Below are positions 1-6,927 of a DNA stretch of 10,959 bases, piece after piece. Each line of letters opens with the position of its first letter. The first letter of the stretch is position 1. The notes under the pieces are model-generated. The model was given only the letters and a program-made list of their open reading frames with translations. It was not told where the DNA came from and ran no database searches. The stretch comes from Candidatus Poribacteria bacterium (GTDB lineage: Bacteria > Poribacteria > WGA-4E > WGA-3G): the NCBI GenBank assembly GCA_007571355.1, contig RKRO01000253.1, positions 1 through 10,959 on the forward strand, given 5' to 3'. Position numbers and translations under genes: made by a program.

Positions 1-1323
1 CATCCGCTCAATTTTACGCACGACGGCGGCGAGATCATCTTCAATTTGCCGAATGGACTGCAGGCATATTATCTCTCTACGGGCGAAGGGGAACGCCTTG
101 ACGCGGCGCCAATAGCTATTGTCTCGGATACAGGTGCGCGAGATCCGGTTGTTCGGAATGGGCTATCCTGCATGGGGTGTCATACGGAGGGAATGAAGAC
201 GTTTGAGGATCAAGTGCGTTCAGTGATTGCTCAAAATCAGAACCCATCTTACGACAAGGCACAGGCGTTGCGGCTCTATGCAGAGAAAGGGGAGATGGAT
301 GCGTTGCTTCGTGAGGATACCGAACGTTACAAACGCGCCCTTGCGGCTGCCGGGGGCGTCTTCGGTGGAAGCGAACCGATACAGCAGCTGGTCAAGCAGT
401 ATCAGGGTTCCTTGGATGCCGCACACGCTGCTGCGGAGGTCGGCATGACAGTTGACGATTTTCTGCAAAAGATTCGTGAGAGTCGTCAGTTACAGGATGC
501 TGGGCTGCTGGTGTTAGCAGGTGAGAAGGGAAATATTAAACGGGATGCGTGGACATCACAGTTTGGGACATTAATTTCTGTATTAGAATTTGGTGAATCT
601 ACAAATCCTTATGCCAATATGGTCTTGATCCCTGCAGGCGAGTTCCAAATGGGAAGCAACAATGGTGCTGCGGATGAAAAACCTGTGCACACAGTCTATC
701 TTGATGCGTTTTACATCGACAAATACGAGGTGACGGTTGCACAATATAAGAAATTCCTTGAAGCCAATCCACAGTGGGGTGAACTCCGTATAGACGACAC
801 CTGGGACAGCCACCCCGTTTCTCCTGTAAATTGGTATGAAGCGATGGCTTATGCCCAGTGGGTCGGCAAGCGTTTACCAACAGAAGCAGAATGGGAGAAG
901 GCGGCTCGCGGAGGTTTAGTCGGACAGGCATATACTTGGGGAAATTTATATGATCCGAGTAAAGTGTTAGACGGTGCATTCATGGGTAATAGTGACCCTG
1001 TTGGTAGTTATCCTCCTAACAATTATGGTTTATATGATATGATTGGGAACGTGTGGGAGTGGTGCCTTGATGAATATGATCCTGATTTCTATAGTAAATC
1101 TCAGCGTCGGAATCCTATAGCAGGTGCCAGCAGCATAGAAGAGATCATAAATAATTTCAGGAGTATTGAAACTTCTCGCGTTTTGCGTGGGGCTACTTCG
1201 GTCTATTCGAAAGATAGTATGCAAATCGCTGTTCGCGGGTCTAGACCCCCTACCAGGGCTGGTGATGGCGGCGACGAGTCCTACACTTACGGTTTTCGTT
1301 GTGTGAAGGATGTTAAACCTTAA
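1..1323 (+). CDS. c-type haem motif protein with C-terminal FGE-like (SUMF1) domain, 5' partial
   Basis: The frame is open from the first base, so the true start lies upstream; 440 residues are visible. The N-terminal part has one c-type haem motif, CMGCH, at residues 57-61 (bases 169-183), inside a segment (IIFNLPNGLQ ... NGLSCMGCH) that I recall from Planctomycetes-type cytochrome-like proteins. A helical linker follows (about 65-200). Residues about 203-438 are a formylglycine-generating-enzyme/sulfatase-modifying-factor fold: VLIPAGEFQMGS, YIDKYEVTVAQY, RLPTEAEWEKAARGG, GLYDMIGNVWEW, RVLRGA and GFRC are all present. Placed against human FGE as I remember it, the two catalytic cysteines after RVxxG are Tyr and Met here, so formylglycine formation is unlikely; such domains often serve as binding modules. 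A c-haem implies export, but the signal peptide is outside the window. The domain calls are firm, the function is unknown. Confidence 0.85.
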   Translation, partial: HPLNFTHDGGEIIFNLPNGLQAYYLSTGEGERLDAAPIAIVSDTGARDPVVRNGLSCMGCHTEGMKTFEDQVRSVIAQNQNPSYDKAQALRLYAEKGEMDALLREDTERYKRALAAAGGVFGGSEPIQQLVKQYQGSLDAAHAAAEVGMTVDDFLQKIRESRQLQDAGLLVLAGEKGNIKRDAWTSQFGTLISVLEFGESTNPYANMVLIPAGEFQMGSNNGAADEKPVHTVYLDAFYIDKYEVTVAQYKKFLEANPQWGELRIDDTWDSHPVSPVNWYEAMAYAQWVGKRLPTEAEWEKAARGGLVGQAYTWGNLYDPSKVLDGAFMGNSDPVGSYPPNNYGLYDMIGNVWEWCLDEYDPDFYSKSQRRNPIAGASSIEEIINNFRSIETSRVLRGATSVYSKDSMQIAVRGSRPPTRAGDGGDESYTYGFRCVKDVKP

Positions 1324-1349
1324 ATATTTTACTACTTTGCCCTTGTCGA

Positions 1350-1389
1350 ACTAAAGTATTCTGAACAGGATATTTTAGTATTCTTTTTA
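1350..1389 (+). terminator. candidate Rho-independent terminator
   Basis: Arms ACTAAAGTAT (1350-1359) and ATATTTTAGT (1370-1379) pair over 10 bp with one G-T pair. Two further weak pairs close the stem on a TGAACA loop. The T-rich run TTCTTTTTA (1381-1389) follows. It sits 27 bases after the stop at 1323, as expected for ending that gene before the HEPN gene. The stem is AT-rich, so it may be weak. Confidence 0.5.
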
Positions 1390-1406
1390 TCGTTGGAGAG
1401 AAGCAA

Positions 1407-2399
1407 ATGAATAAGAAAAATCAGTCTAATTATCAAAGTTCGTCATGCGCATCCGAAGATAACGACAGCGTGATAGAAGAAGTTGAAAGTAGTCGTCGAT
1501 CTTTTGAACACATTGTATTACTTGATGGAATAATCCTAAAAGATGAAGTAGAAGTCTTGCCGGGAGTTCGCCTTGTTCCGTGCCTACCGTCGTTGGGAAG
1601 GCAAGAAAAAGAAATTCCGCGTTATGTCTCTGAGTGGGCTCCTTTAGTAGGTGGCATAGGCTGTTTTTTCGACAAAACACGGGTCATAACGGACAGTTCT
1701 ATGTCTGTCCAATTCAACCTTGATCAATTTTGCGATACTTTGTCTTTGGCGTGCAATTCTGCAGTCCAAATTGCGTCTTATGTTGCGGTGAGAAAAGACG
1801 ATGCTCCCTTTGATCTAGTTCCATACCACGGATCGACCGGAACTCGCTTACCGCGGGATGCCACTAAAGATTCTGAAATAGAGGAAGCTAAACGTTTGTA
1901 TGAACTTTTGGATAACCTTGCTCCTGATGTCCGACGGAAATTACATATTCCAATCAACAGATGGATTAAATCACATGCTGAACAGAGTGCGATGTATGAT
2001 CGAATAATTGATCCAGAAACCTCACCCAAGGATATCCCTGGTTCACCGACAACGCGGACGGTGGATAAAATGATTGACTTGGGAATAGCCTTTGAATCTC
2101 TCTATTTATCAGGTTGCAAGAACTTGTCTCGGAAGTTCCGTAGGCGCGCCTCTTGGTTCTTAAAAAAAGATGAAACACACTGGACGACGTTAAAGGAAAA
2201 GTTTGAGAAAATATATGACCTGCGTTGTGAGGCTGTTCATGAAGGAAAACTCCCCAAAGATGTTGAGATTTGTGAGAAACCTGTTCCTATATCAGAGTTT
2301 ATTAAGCAAGCTCAAGGTTTATGTAGACAATCCATACTTAGGATTATTAAGGATGGGCAATTTCCCGATTGGGCAAAAATCCATATTCCGGATTGCTGA
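1407..2399 (+). CDS. HEPN-domain (Apea-like) protein, hypothetical
   Basis: This 330-residue protein starts at ATG after GGAGAG (1395-1400). It has no signal peptide or membrane segment. The first about 215 residues match no family I can name. The C-terminal part (about 218-315) looks like an Apea-type HEPN domain: a helix with DLGIAFESLYL (224-234), an arginine-rich helix SRKFRRRASWFL (241-252), then IYDLRCEAVHEG (269-280), containing the RX4H motif R273-CEAV-H278. In HEPN proteins that motif is the metal-independent RNase active site, common in toxins, abortive-infection and CRISPR-linked effectors; some members are inactive. The gene is AT-richer than its neighbours and lies between a terminator and a tiny membrane-protein gene, which would suit an acquired accessory gene. 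The RNase role is inferred from the motif; target and trigger are unknown. Confidence 0.7.
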   Translation: MNKKNQSNYQSSSCASEDNDSVIEEVESSRRSFEHIVLLDGIILKDEVEVLPGVRLVPCLPSLGRQEKEIPRYVSEWAPLVGGIGCFFDKTRVITDSSMSVQFNLDQFCDTLSLACNSAVQIASYVAVRKDDAPFDLVPYHGSTGTRLPRDATKDSEIEEAKRLYELLDNLAPDVRRKLHIPINRWIKSHAEQSAMYDRIIDPETSPKDIPGSPTTRTVDKMIDLGIAFESLYLSGCKNLSRKFRRRASWFLKKDETHWTTLKEKFEKIYDLRCEAVHEGKLPKDVEICEKPVPISEFIKQAQGLCRQSILRIIKDGQFPDWAKIHIPDC

Positions 2400-2445
2400 T
2401 GGATGGATAATTCCCTGGTTGGCATAGTCTGATACTGGGGGAAAG

Positions 2446-2646
2446 ATGAATATTCTCAATTGGCGAAAATTCTTTTTCAGATTAACGGTCGTGATTTCAG
2501 TTGTGGGCGGAATCGTGAGTGGATCCTTCGCATATCATGATGGTGAAAATTTCTATTTCCCGTATATGATTGCAGGGTGTCTCGGTGTGTGGATAGTGTA
2601 CTGGATAGTTAAGTGGCTACTCAAAGGTCTCGGAATCCTAAAATGA
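2446..2646 (+). CDS. small two-helix membrane protein, hypothetical
   Basis: The 66-residue product starts at ATG after GGGGGAAAG, a good ribosome-binding site. It has a short basic N-terminus (NWRKFFFR), a first hydrophobic helix at about residues 11-30 (glycine/valine-rich), a short polar turn (YHDGENFYF), and a second helix at about 41-59 rich in tryptophan (VWIVYWIVKWLL). The C-terminus is basic. By the positive-inside rule both ends should face the cytoplasm. It lies 46 bases after the HEPN gene on the same strand, so co-transcription is plausible. I do not recognise a named family. It could be an independent housekeeping membrane peptide or a partner of the preceding gene; nothing in the sequence decides this. 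Confidence 0.65.
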   Translation: MNILNWRKFFFRLTVVISVVGGIVSGSFAYHDGENFYFPYMIAGCLGVWIVYWIVKWLLKGLGILK

Positions 2647-2728
2647 AATCCCTGTTACTCATCAACACACCGAGAGTATAGAAGCCATAACGAGTGGATG
2701 TAACGCTTTCAGTCTTAGTTACTTTCGC

Positions 2729-2845
2729 CTAAAGACAAAAAAACTAAACTATATTTTTATTTTTCTCGTCTGCATCCTCGCTATGACACCACTAATTTTT
2801 CTGACTTACTTCGGTTTATCTGAAAGTTTTGCACAAGAGTCCTGA
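2729..2845 (+). pseudogene. possible remnant of a secreted-protein gene (signal peptide only)
   Basis: A frame open from 2642 ends at TGA 2843-2845. From 2729 it reads like a complete signal peptide: a basic start (KTKKLN), a long hydrophobic core (YIFIFLVCILAM, then PLIFLTYFGL) and a signal-peptidase-like SFA|Q end, followed almost at once by the stop. The only ATG (2783) lies inside the hydrophobic core and has no ribosome-binding site. The codon where a start would be expected (2729) is CTA. This suggests the 5' stump of a lost exported-protein gene. Chance cannot be excluded for such a short stretch. The rest of the 2647-2929 gap shows nothing else except the promoter at its end. Confidence 0.25.
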
Positions 2846-2872
2846 CCGAGGGTGTGGTTGATTTATTAGACA

Positions 2873-2902
2873 TTGCAAATTAATCACCCAATACAGTATA
2901 AT
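2873..2902 (+). promoter_or_regulatory. sigma-70-type promoter for the nitroreductase gene
   Basis: A consensus -10 TATAAT (2897-2902) lies 18 bases after a partial -35 TTGCAA (2873-2878). A strong ribosome-binding site AAGGAGGA (2913-2920) follows, nine bases before the ATG at 2930. Expected transcription start is near 2909, giving a very short leader. Confidence 0.55.
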
Positions 2903-2929
2903 TCAATTCTATAAGGAGGACGCAACGTA

Positions 2930-3499
2930 ATGGATGTTAAAGACGCGATTCTTACACGACGGACCATTTTTAAGTTCAAACCGGAACCCGTGCCAAACGA
3001 TGTTATTGAACAGGTTTTCAGTTACGGAATATGGGCACCGAATCATCACGTCACAGAGCCGTGGCGTTTTACTGTGATCGGTAAAGAGACAAAGTTGATC
3101 CTTGCAGATCGCTACCGCGAAATCAAGATAGAGGATACGCCCGACCACGTTGATGCCGAAAATCTCGCCAAAATCGGTGAACTGGCTTACGAAAAGTTTA
3201 TGTCCAAGCCGACGATTGTTGCCGTTTCGTGCCTGCAGGAAGGCGACGAACAACGCCAACGTGAAGACTATGCCGCTGTGTGTTGTGCAATGCAGAACGT
3301 CCAACTCGCTGCATGGGATGCCGGGGTCGGTATGCAATGGAGCACCGGCAGGATCACAATGGAAGAGCAGACCTATCAACTGTTAGAGATTGATTCGTCG
3401 CAAGAATACATCATCGGTTTCTTTTATACGGGTTACCCTGAAGAAATTAAACAACCGAAACGGCAACCCGCTGGTGAGTTTATCCGATGGGTGGCATAG
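2930..3499 (+). CDS. nitroreductase family protein (FMN-dependent)
   Basis: The 189-residue product is of normal length for a small nitroreductase and resembles the E. coli YdjA subgroup. Such enzymes bind FMN, work as homodimers and reduce nitro groups, quinones or similar acceptors with NAD(P)H in the cytoplasm. Visible features in order: RRTIFKF (10-16), the usual FMN-phosphate-binding arginine stretch; APNHHVTEPWRF (36-47), the conserved substrate/flavin segment; AAVCCAMQNVQLAAWDAGVGMQW (about 115-137), the dimer helix and the region after it; and IIGFFYTGYP (161-170), the C-terminal strand and glycine-rich turn. The start is fixed by the strong ribosome-binding site at 2913-2920 and the promoter just upstream. 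The next gene begins 30 bases on and may share the transcript. The physiological substrate cannot be read from the sequence. Confidence 0.9.
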   Translation: MDVKDAILTRRTIFKFKPEPVPNDVIEQVFSYGIWAPNHHVTEPWRFTVIGKETKLILADRYREIKIEDTPDHVDAENLAKIGELAYEKFMSKPTIVAVSCLQEGDEQRQREDYAAVCCAMQNVQLAAWDAGVGMQWSTGRITMEEQTYQLLEIDSSQEYIIGFFYTGYPEEIKQPKRQPAGEFIRWVA

Positions 3500-3529
3500 C
3501 CTATGGACTCAGTCATTTTTGAGTGAGAT

Positions 3530-3949
3530 ATGCAGATGGAAACACAACAGAGAGGCAGCAGATCCTCGATATTCACAGTCCGAAATGCGGAGAACGCGAT
3601 GGTTACGTTCACGATCTTCGCAATGTTTTGTCTGCTGTCAGTTTTCTTGCATGCGTTATTGATAAGTGGTTTCGGTTTTCTTAAGGCACTTTACAATGTT
3701 GCTGGGAATATTTCAAAAATTATGTCAGTGGCGACAATGTTGACGATTTTTGAGGAAGGAATTGACATTATGTTTCAACGTATTCGGGATACTTTAAAAA
3801 AAGAGAGAGATATTAAGGCGGAAAGCAAAGCGGAAGGCAAAGCGGAGGCTTACCGGGAAATGGCTGAGTGGAATAGCCGAAGGTTGGCAGCGGAGGCACG
3901 CGGTGAAAAATTCACAGAGCCGCCTCCCGGGGCACCCCTAAACCGCTAA
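3530..3949 (+). CDS. small membrane protein with charged coiled-coil tail, hypothetical
   Basis: The product has 139 residues. Hydrophobic helix 1 is at about residues 24-46 (MVTFTIFAMFCLLSVFLHAL) and a weaker one at about 54-75. From about 76 it turns strongly charged and helical, with a KAEx tetrapeptide repeated three times (96-107). It ends in EWNSRRLAAEARGEKFTEPP, a proline-rich finish. I recall similar endings in small proteins of Poribacteria-like genomes but know no function. ATG at 3530 follows GAGTGAG; ATG at 3536 or at 3599 (just before the first helix) are alternatives. The last 12 bases overlap the end of the convergent amidohydrolase gene. It probably anchors a cytoplasmic coiled coil at the inner membrane, by inference only. 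Confidence 0.65.
   Translation: MQMETQQRGSRSSIFTVRNAENAMVTFTIFAMFCLLSVFLHALLISGFGFLKALYNVAGNISKIMSVATMLTIFEEGIDIMFQRIRDTLKKERDIKAESKAEGKAEAYREMAEWNSRRLAAEARGEKFTEPPPGAPLNR
3815..3850 (+). repeat. three in-frame 12-base repeats encoding KAES-KAEG-KAEA
   Basis: Three diverged copies of a 12-base unit (AARGCGGARRGC type) lie in the coiled-coil part of the membrane-protein gene. Each adds four residues, so copy-number change would alter tail length without breaking the frame. Related proteins often carry KAEG runs of varying length, from memory. Confidence 0.7.
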
Positions 3950-4774
3950 CTGATACGCCGCCTTGGCATTTTGCCAGAAGAACTTTGCCTTGACTGCATC
4001 GCCTTTCGTGCTGAAATAGTCGTCCACAATCTGTTGCACGACTTTATACGGTGCGAAACGTTCCGATACGGGCCAGTTGCTCCCGTAGATGAGCCGATCC
4101 TCACCAAACGCGTCCCATAGGACATCAATTGTTGGCGTGTAATACGCGACATCTGTCGGTGCGGGCGTTTGCCCGGTGTGTTCTGCCAAGCCTGACACTT
4201 TGCAATAGATGTTCGGATAGCGTGCCACTTCGTTAATAGCAGAGACCCATGCTGGATCCGGCGGTGCTTCTGAGATACGCGCCCCAGCAATGTGGTTGAT
4301 AACAATCCGCATCTCCGGCGTATGTTCGATGAGTGTCGGTAAAAGTGATAAGGCATCAGGGTTAATTAATAGGTCTAAGGTGAGTGCTTTGGCTGCCAGT
4401 TTTTCGATGTTTGCCATGAAATTTGTGCCGCCGATGGCGCGGAGGTGTCCGCTGCCGAGGCGTATCCCGCGAAAAAGCGGATTCGCAGCAAATCGGTTTA
4501 AATGCTGCTCAAAATCCGCGTCATCGGGTTCTAAATGCCCGACGAACCCGACAATAAAAGGCTCAGCTGCGGCGAGGTCAAGAATCCACTGGTTATCCTC
4601 AAGCCACTTGCTCGCTTCAACAACGACGGTGCCTGTCGCACCTTCAGGGACCGCAAGTACTTTATAGTCATCTGGCATCACCCGTCGGTAGAGCACCTCA
4701 TCATTAGGGTTCGGCCACGGGACACCTTCCGGGCGCGTTGGATCGTAGAAATGCGTATGTGTATCAATAATCAT
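3938..4774 (-). CDS. amidohydrolase family 2 (COG3618-type, lactonase-like)
   Basis: The 278-residue product is of normal length for amidohydrolase-2 TIM-barrel hydrolases, which include L-fuconolactonase and 2-pyrone-4,6-dicarboxylate hydrolase (LigI). Motifs in order: DTHTHFYDP (4-12), with the HxH pair H6/H8 at the end of the first strand; VVVEASKWLEDNQW (50-63); FRGIRLG (101-107); VINHIAG (158-164) with H161; YCKVSGL (190-196); and LIYGSNWPV (228-236). The last normally reads GSDWP or GSNWP in this group; here it is the Asn form. The start is supported by GGAGAGA (complement of 4780-4786), five bases upstream. It is divergent from the TPR gene with overlapping starts, and convergent with the small membrane-protein gene, overlapping by 12 bases. 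The likely substrate is a sugar lactone or similar cyclic ester; the exact one is unknown. Confidence 0.88.
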   Translation of the reverse strand: MIIDTHTHFYDPTRPEGVPWPNPNDEVLYRRVMPDDYKVLAVPEGATGTVVVEASKWLEDNQWILDLAAAEPFIVGFVGHLEPDDADFEQHLNRFAANPLFRGIRLGSGHLRAIGGTNFMANIEKLAAKALTLDLLINPDALSLLPTLIEHTPEMRIVINHIAGARISEAPPDPAWVSAINEVARYPNIYCKVSGLAEHTGQTPAPTDVAYYTPTIDVLWDAFGEDRLIYGSNWPVSERFAPYKVVQQIVDDYFSTKGDAVKAKFFWQNAKAAYQLAV

Positions 4775-5578
4775 AAATATCTCTCCATATTATTCATTTT
4801 TCTTTTGTTAACTTGCTGTGGGCCTCCGGATCCGGAGCAGCAACAGCAGCGTGAGCTGCAACGGGATGCCCTAAAACTGAGAATGGGGCAGGCACTCAAC
4901 CCGACAGATGCGGAAGGACACCTTGAACTCGGTAAAATCTATCGTGAATTAGGCGAGTTCGAGAAAGCGATAGAATCCTTCCAAAACGCCATCGCGCTTG
5001 ATGATAAACATGAACATGCCTATAACAATCTCGGCTTGGTTTATATGGATACCCGTTTATTTCTCCTCGCGATTGAGATGTTCCAATCGGCGTTGGAGTT
5101 GTCGCCGGGAAACCCCGCCTTCTATAACAATCTCGGCTATGCTTACAATATGACAGACCGGTTTGAGGAGGCACTCGCCGCCTACAGCAGTGCAATTGAG
5201 GCGGATCCGACTTTTGTGGATGCCTATTATAACCTTGCCGATGCCTATCTCAACCGCGAGATGTATCAGGAGGCTGTGCAGTACTATGAGTCGGCACTCG
5301 AGATAGAAGAGGGGGGTGCCGACGCTGATGTCTATTTTAATGTTGGGCTCGCTTATGAGGAGACCGAACAGTTCCTCCGCGCGATCCAGGCTTACGAAAA
5401 AGGGTTATCGCTTGATGACAGCGACGCAGAGGCGTATTACCGGCTTGCACAAACGTATAAGAAAAACGGCGATCCGCTTATGATGCGCCGCTATCTGGAG
5501 ACGTTTTTGGATCGGGCGCGAGGGCTTCCGCATCTTGAAGAAGAGATTCACACTGCGGAACAGTTGTTTGACAGATAG
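4751..5578 (+). CDS. TPR-repeat lipoprotein
   Basis: The frame is open further upstream, but the start is best placed at ATG 4751 (or 4757), because only there does it begin with a lipoprotein signal: short n-region, core YLSILFIFLLL (10-20), then TCCG with the lipidated cysteine at C22 or C23. No good ribosome-binding site is visible for either ATG. After a Gln-rich linker come six tetratricopeptide repeats, at about 54-87, 88-121, 122-155, 156-190, 191-225 and 226-259. They show the usual pattern (NNLGLVY, FEEALAAYSSAIEADP and similar). Total length is 275. TPR lipoproteins are protein-binding scaffolds in the periplasm, often in outer-membrane or secretion assemblies; the partner here is unknown. 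Its 3' end overlaps the convergent methyltransferase gene by 101 bases. Confidence 0.88.
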   Translation: MRMCINNHKYLSILFIFLLLTCCGPPDPEQQQQRELQRDALKLRMGQALNPTDAEGHLELGKIYRELGEFEKAIESFQNAIALDDKHEHAYNNLGLVYMDTRLFLLAIEMFQSALELSPGNPAFYNNLGYAYNMTDRFEEALAAYSSAIEADPTFVDAYYNLADAYLNREMYQEAVQYYESALEIEEGGADADVYFNVGLAYEETEQFLRAIQAYEKGLSLDDSDAEAYYRLAQTYKKNGDPLMMRRYLETFLDRARGLPHLEEEIHTAEQLFDR

Positions 5579-6887
5579 CGTTTTTCCTTAAAATCAACAG
5601 AAATTCTGATTTCATCCCATCTGGATTCTTATTCTTCCGCGCACCGAATAGTTTCCTTGTTTTAATCCTATCTTCATAGACCTTTTCAAACGCGAATCCG
5701 CGTTCCGTGAAATACTCCGCTAAGATCCGCCATATCTCGACCATGATACCGTCAATCCGAGGATTACCGACGAAGATACAAGCGGTAGCATTCGGTTTTA
5801 ATTGATTCATCGAGTTTTCCAATGCGTTGACCGTGTGACAAAAATAGGAGTCGAGCCGTTTTCGGAGGTCCTCCCGCGTGAGCATCTCCCGAACTTTATC
5901 CAACGTCTCGGTCTGAATTATCCGATCTGCCTTTCGATACGGGATTTCAAGTCGTGATAATTCCCGGATCTCTTTCTCGGTGTGCCCTAACCAGAACAGC
6001 TCCATTTTCGTAGAACGAATATACTCCTGCGCTTGGAGATATGGCGGCGATGTTATGAGCGCGTCACACACCCGCGGCACAGCGACATAAGATGAATCCA
6101 CGCCTCCTTGCCACTGGATGTCAGACGTGTTCTCGTTGAGATGCTGCTGTGTGTACATCATGAAGTCGTTGAGACTTCTTAGCGTTTTCAAAGAGAGACT
6201 GTGAACCATCTCGTCTAACTGTTCTCTCCAATTTGCTTTAAGCAGCTCCGCTATGGCACTCAACTTCCGTTGGGATCTGGCGAGTTTAGGGGTTCTGTCT
6301 TCGGTATAGGAGAACCGTTTGCTTGCCTTCAATAATGCTGCTTTAACGACGGTAGAATAGACTGTGTTATCTACATTGTGTATGAAACCCCAATATTGCG
6401 ATAGCGTATCTAATATTTCGGGTGCGTACCAGTAATCAACATTTGACCAAACGGGCATAAACCGGTGCTTACTTGCTTGCATGCCTTCCAAAAGTTTATG
6501 CACATCCGCTTCATGCAGCCTCTCTTGATTGTGGTAAACCTTCATTGGCATAATGTGGTTCAGGAGTAGGTTGAGATCGAAGAGAATAGCGTTGCGTTTG
6601 CACAAGTAAGCCTCAACGCCGACCGTTCCTGATCCCGCGAAGGGGTCGACAATCCAATCCCCTTCCTTTGTGTAGGTATTCATCGCGTAACGGACGATTT
6701 GGGGGATGAATTTCGCTGGATAAGCAAAAATAGCGTGCGTCAGATAACCGGTATCGTTGATTTCAGGGACTAACTCTCGGAACGAAACCAACTCTGTACC
6801 GTCAGAGGTCGTTTCCTCTTTTGGGACTTCAAATTCGTTATCTATGGAGAAAAGCGTGAATTGTGCTTCCGGATTTCGGTTTTTCAT
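5478..6887 (-). CDS. site-specific DNA methyltransferase (N6-adenine/N4-cytosine type)
   Basis: Starting at ATG 6887 (TTG 6914 would add nine residues) gives 469 residues. YPAKFIPQIVRY (56-67) is the conserved stretch before motif I; DPFAGSGTVGVEAY (81-94) is the S-adenosylmethionine-binding motif I; TSPPY (279-283) is the catalytic motif IV typical of amino-group (N4-cytosine or N6-adenine) methylases. Motif I precedes IV with about 190 residues between, an alpha-like order in which the gap would hold target recognition. The conserved end is SEFLLILRK; about 34 more residues are read before the stop, nearly all antisense to the TPR gene. No restriction-endonuclease gene is adjacent, so it may be solitary. 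It lies 40 bases after the cytochrome b stop on the same strand, with no terminator seen between. The target site is not predictable. Confidence 0.88.
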   Translation of the reverse strand: MKNRNPEAQFTLFSIDNEFEVPKEETTSDGTELVSFRELVPEINDTGYLTHAIFAYPAKFIPQIVRYAMNTYTKEGDWIVDPFAGSGTVGVEAYLCKRNAILFDLNLLLNHIMPMKVYHNQERLHEADVHKLLEGMQASKHRFMPVWSNVDYWYAPEILDTLSQYWGFIHNVDNTVYSTVVKAALLKASKRFSYTEDRTPKLARSQRKLSAIAELLKANWREQLDEMVHSLSLKTLRSLNDFMMYTQQHLNENTSDIQWQGGVDSSYVAVPRVCDALITSPPYLQAQEYIRSTKMELFWLGHTEKEIRELSRLEIPYRKADRIIQTETLDKVREMLTREDLRKRLDSYFCHTVNALENSMNQLKPNATACIFVGNPRIDGIMVEIWRILAEYFTERGFAFEKVYEDRIKTRKLFGARKNKNPDGMKSEFLLILRKNAICQTTVPQCESLLQDAEALAPDPKTSPDSGAS

Positions 6888-6927
6888 AGGTTCTCTACGA
6901 GATTTGTAGAGCAAGTTTGGCTAAAAG

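Noticed and set aside
1343..1371. TTGTCG with CAGGAT 17 bases on as a promoter for the HEPN gene
   Set aside because: The -10 matches only three of six bases and it lies inside the terminator hairpin.
3507..3524. ACTCA/TGAGT hairpin between the nitroreductase and small membrane-protein genes
   Set aside because: Only 5 bp of stem and no T-run after it; likely chance.
4535..4750. Upstream extension of the TPR protein frame
   Set aside because: It is antisense to the amidohydrolase and would bury the lipoprotein signal 72 residues into the protein.
6888..6914. TTG start adding nine residues to the methyltransferase
   Set aside because: ATG at 6887 is a stronger start codon, and the extra residues show no conserved feature; still possible.
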